Shown in pieces: positions 63,201 to 64,000 of a DNA stretch of 64,000 nt. Origin of the DNA: Cryptosporidium bovis. Its lineage: Eukaryota > Apicomplexa > Conoidasida > Eucoccidiorida > Cryptosporidiidae. Each line of letters starts with the position of its first letter. The stretch's first letter is position 1. The stretch lies in NCBI GenBank assembly GCA_009768925.2, contig VHIT02000012.1, positions 1-64,000 of the forward strand. The letters run 5' to 3'. The position numbers and the translations under genes are program-made. The notes below the pieces were generated by a model. It searched no databases. It was not told where the DNA came from and was given only the letters and a program-made list of their open reading frames with translations.

Positions 63201-64000
63201 ATCACTATTTAGTTTATCATCTATTATACTATTAAAAGAATCACTATATAAGTTTCTCATGCTAATATTGTGTTTATTTATTTTATTTGTTAAGTTATAT
63301 ACTCTGCCACTCCTTTCAAAATTAAATAGCTTATTACCGTTTATAGATGCTATTTTATTGTTGCAGTAGTAACTTTTTATTCCAAAAGGTTTGTAGTAAA
63401 TCTCAATTTTAGATTCACATTTATCTGTATCGTCATTATATGAACTATTTATATTTTCTAATTTAGGAATAACAAAAATTACTTTATCATTATATTTTGT
63501 TACTTTTGTATAATAATTCGAGTTATTTTTCATAAAATCTCCTTCAAATTTACCAATTTCTTCCTTAAAATTCAAATTATTATTCTTATTTCCAGCATTT
63601 TCGTGGTAACTACTCCCATTAACCTCATCAATAACAATATCATAATTGTTACCATTTATTAAATAATTGTTTATTCCGCTATTTCCAAAAATTACATCCC
63701 TACCTACTCTATATCTCTGAAATCCAGAATAAGGCCTTGTTTCGTCTATCTGAATTCTAAAAATTCCTATACTATATATAAAAACTACGCATTTTAGAGG
63801 TGGTATTTCTCTGTAATATGTGTTATGTAAATTAAAAGATATAGTTGAACAATTTTCATTATATTTTAATTCATTGCAATTTTCGAAAAACAATATAGAA
63901 TTATCGTCTATTGACCAAATTGTCTCATTATCATCTTTACTCTTGTATTTGTGGTTTAGGTAACCAACATATTTTTTATACCTCTTGCAGAACAAATTCT
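60240..64000 (-). CDS. Glucosidase II alpha subunit (GH31), N terminus outside window
   Basis: Trims the inner glucoses from N-glycans in the ER lumen (family role). About 1253 residues are visible and the frame is open to the window edge, so the start codon and signal peptide lie beyond base 64000; the in-frame TTG at 63995 is not a start. FCKRYKK near the edge matches the SFCKR found shortly after the signal peptide in relatives. FRIQIDETRPYSGFQRYRV is the N-terminal beta-sandwich. The GH31 barrel has SIWLDIEY, then YWLDMNEPTVFNLPE with the nucleophile Asp (about residue 707 of the visible part). FVWTGDSESNW with the acid Asp and GFSLTGSDIGGYEG follow. The protein is longer than animal GANAB (about 944) because of Asn/Tyr-rich inserts. 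GH31 lysosomal-type enzymes are less likely given NLPELTLPK after the nucleophile. An accompanying beta subunit is not seen here. Confidence 0.92.
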   Translation of the reverse strand, partial: NLFCKRYKKYVGYLNHKYKSKDDNETIWSIDDNSILFFENCNELKYNENCSTISFNLHNTYYREIPPLKCVVFIYSIGIFRIQIDETRPYSGFQRYRVGRDVIFGNSGINNYLINGNNYDIVIDEVNGSSYHENAGNKNNNLNFKEEIGKFEGDFMKNNSNYYTKVTKYNDKVIFVIPKLENINSSYNDDTDKCESKIEIYYKPFGIKSYYCNNKIASINGNKLFNFERSGRVYNLTNKINKHNISMRNLYSDSFNSIIDDKLNSDTYSGHFNYHLKDLIIYYIRKLKNIFKYIFMYHINNNLYANIDVKNVIDAADIYPRGLWAEIYDRFVDFKYNGPTSVGLDIQIYNSKDVYGFSEKACPLNLKDFEEPYRFYNVDSYKYKLNTTDPMYGSIPLLISLSDVSNNNINYLNKTKTNSEVIYSSIMWLNPSDTYVKLYKKNDSNNIKYIDSWWVSETGIIDLSIFVSNDIERHYYLLNMITGFPLFAPRFSFGFHYSKWEETNESRILEIDRFLTSNNIPFDSIWLDIEYTKNKSYLVVDESKFPNINNLIDILGKKDKYLIFISDPHISVEGKYIYSFFEKLKYCHHKYIKYKLNYKNIIYYYFKNRTFNFKYINIKNCDKYKSINNIHNTRLTTVSIQSPWIQVPNLTPIKDGENDYSPNNDFVGVCWPGKSKYLDLFSPIVQNYYSNYYKKLFNNYTNIGYWLDMNEPTVFNLPELTLPKQTIYNYYNLEEREIHSLYSFYNVRSVFNGLLNKFKIKRRPFILSRSFWFGSNRYSFVWTGDSESNWNHYYSTININVKNAICGFSLTGSDIGGYEGNPEKKLYIRWHQLGIWFPFYREHSSINSLNREFLFDDNLLSGIISKYVNLRYKLIPYWYTLSAYYSFFGIPIIKPLFWLNPTNSKLRSIENSFIVGDSFMINILLKSGYTTINIYSFIANFKYINHYFSYNNNIYNIWYDFHSENVFIDNYKQLFNNEVLDSTPDLVKGGSIIPISHNKFTNSSYSSNAQLDNPFGIKVYLSGKVFTSYLFRYFITKNSNNNDLYNNYIIDPITLHSEGSIYLDDGITYSYLNRNEYIFDDIVFKVNFTNRNSNGGDKYNCDNIYSLFKYDNILSSLDLKLQSELFNYFRSNFEYNIFLKPKKINSIHSYNIKNININDNTNNINSDNYYNGSEVLKINKNIEYIKVIGFFTKPREIYAVIKGQRLTLKYELKMIDFNYKSNYIGKLYSIKIYIDQQLINFGNYNWVIKIFI

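Noticed and set aside
1-64000. Mobile elements, viral fossils or horizontally acquired islands
   Set aside because: No transposase, reverse transcriptase, integrase, capsid-like frame or long terminal repeats seen, and coding style is uniform throughout.

Overview
The window reads as nuclear DNA of a Cryptosporidium-like apicomplexan or close relative. It is extremely A+T-rich. Genes are mostly single, very long open frames with few, short introns. Proteins are swollen by Asn/Asp/Ser-rich low-complexity inserts (POLE, clathrin and MED14 are all far longer than their animal or yeast counterparts). Intergenic gaps are small. The species is an inference; no rRNA or other diagnostic marker is present. 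I see no mobile element, viral fossil, CRISPR array or tRNA.

Layout. 1-1.9 kb: 3' part of a membrane-anchored, degenerate alpha/beta-hydrolase-like protein with a Thr-rich repeated tail (one intron). 2.2-13.0 kb: Tousled-like kinase and DNA polymerase epsilon catalytic subunit, divergent from a shared promoter. 13.2-20.1 kb: Sec24 and a coiled-coil protein, divergent and separated by 1.6 kb that holds strongly structured, less A+T-rich islands. One of these folds like an RNase MRP/P RNA. 20.6-27.8 kb: clathrin heavy chain and centrin. 27.8-35.1 kb: an LMBR1-family membrane protein, SMC5 and a CUE-Smr protein. 35.9-39.5 kb: a CAPN7/PalB-type calpain and a secreted Cys-rich protein. 40-49.2 kb: Mediator subunit 14 and Spo11. 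50.6-56.8 kb: a protein with two related winged-helix-like modules, an Asn-rich unknown, and an ER-type membrane protein. 57.2-64 kb: an acyltransferase (PlsC), the primase large subunit and the start-truncated glucosidase II alpha.

Two themes link the genes. Chromosome replication and recombination genes are frequent (POLE, PRI2, SMC5, SPO11, TLK, centrin). Several of their promoters carry E2F-like GC cores (TTTGGCGC, TTTCCCGC and variants) that stand out against the A+T-rich background. The secretory pathway is also well represented (Sec24, clathrin, glucosidase II, LMBR1-like protein). Gene pairs alternate between divergent starts that share one promoter and convergent ends only tens of bases apart.

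I assembled two genes across introns (29234/29286 and 33455/33519) that would otherwise lose an end. One further intron was placed at 1330-1409. Calls rest on visible motifs and remembered family features. No database search, folding program or expression data was available.
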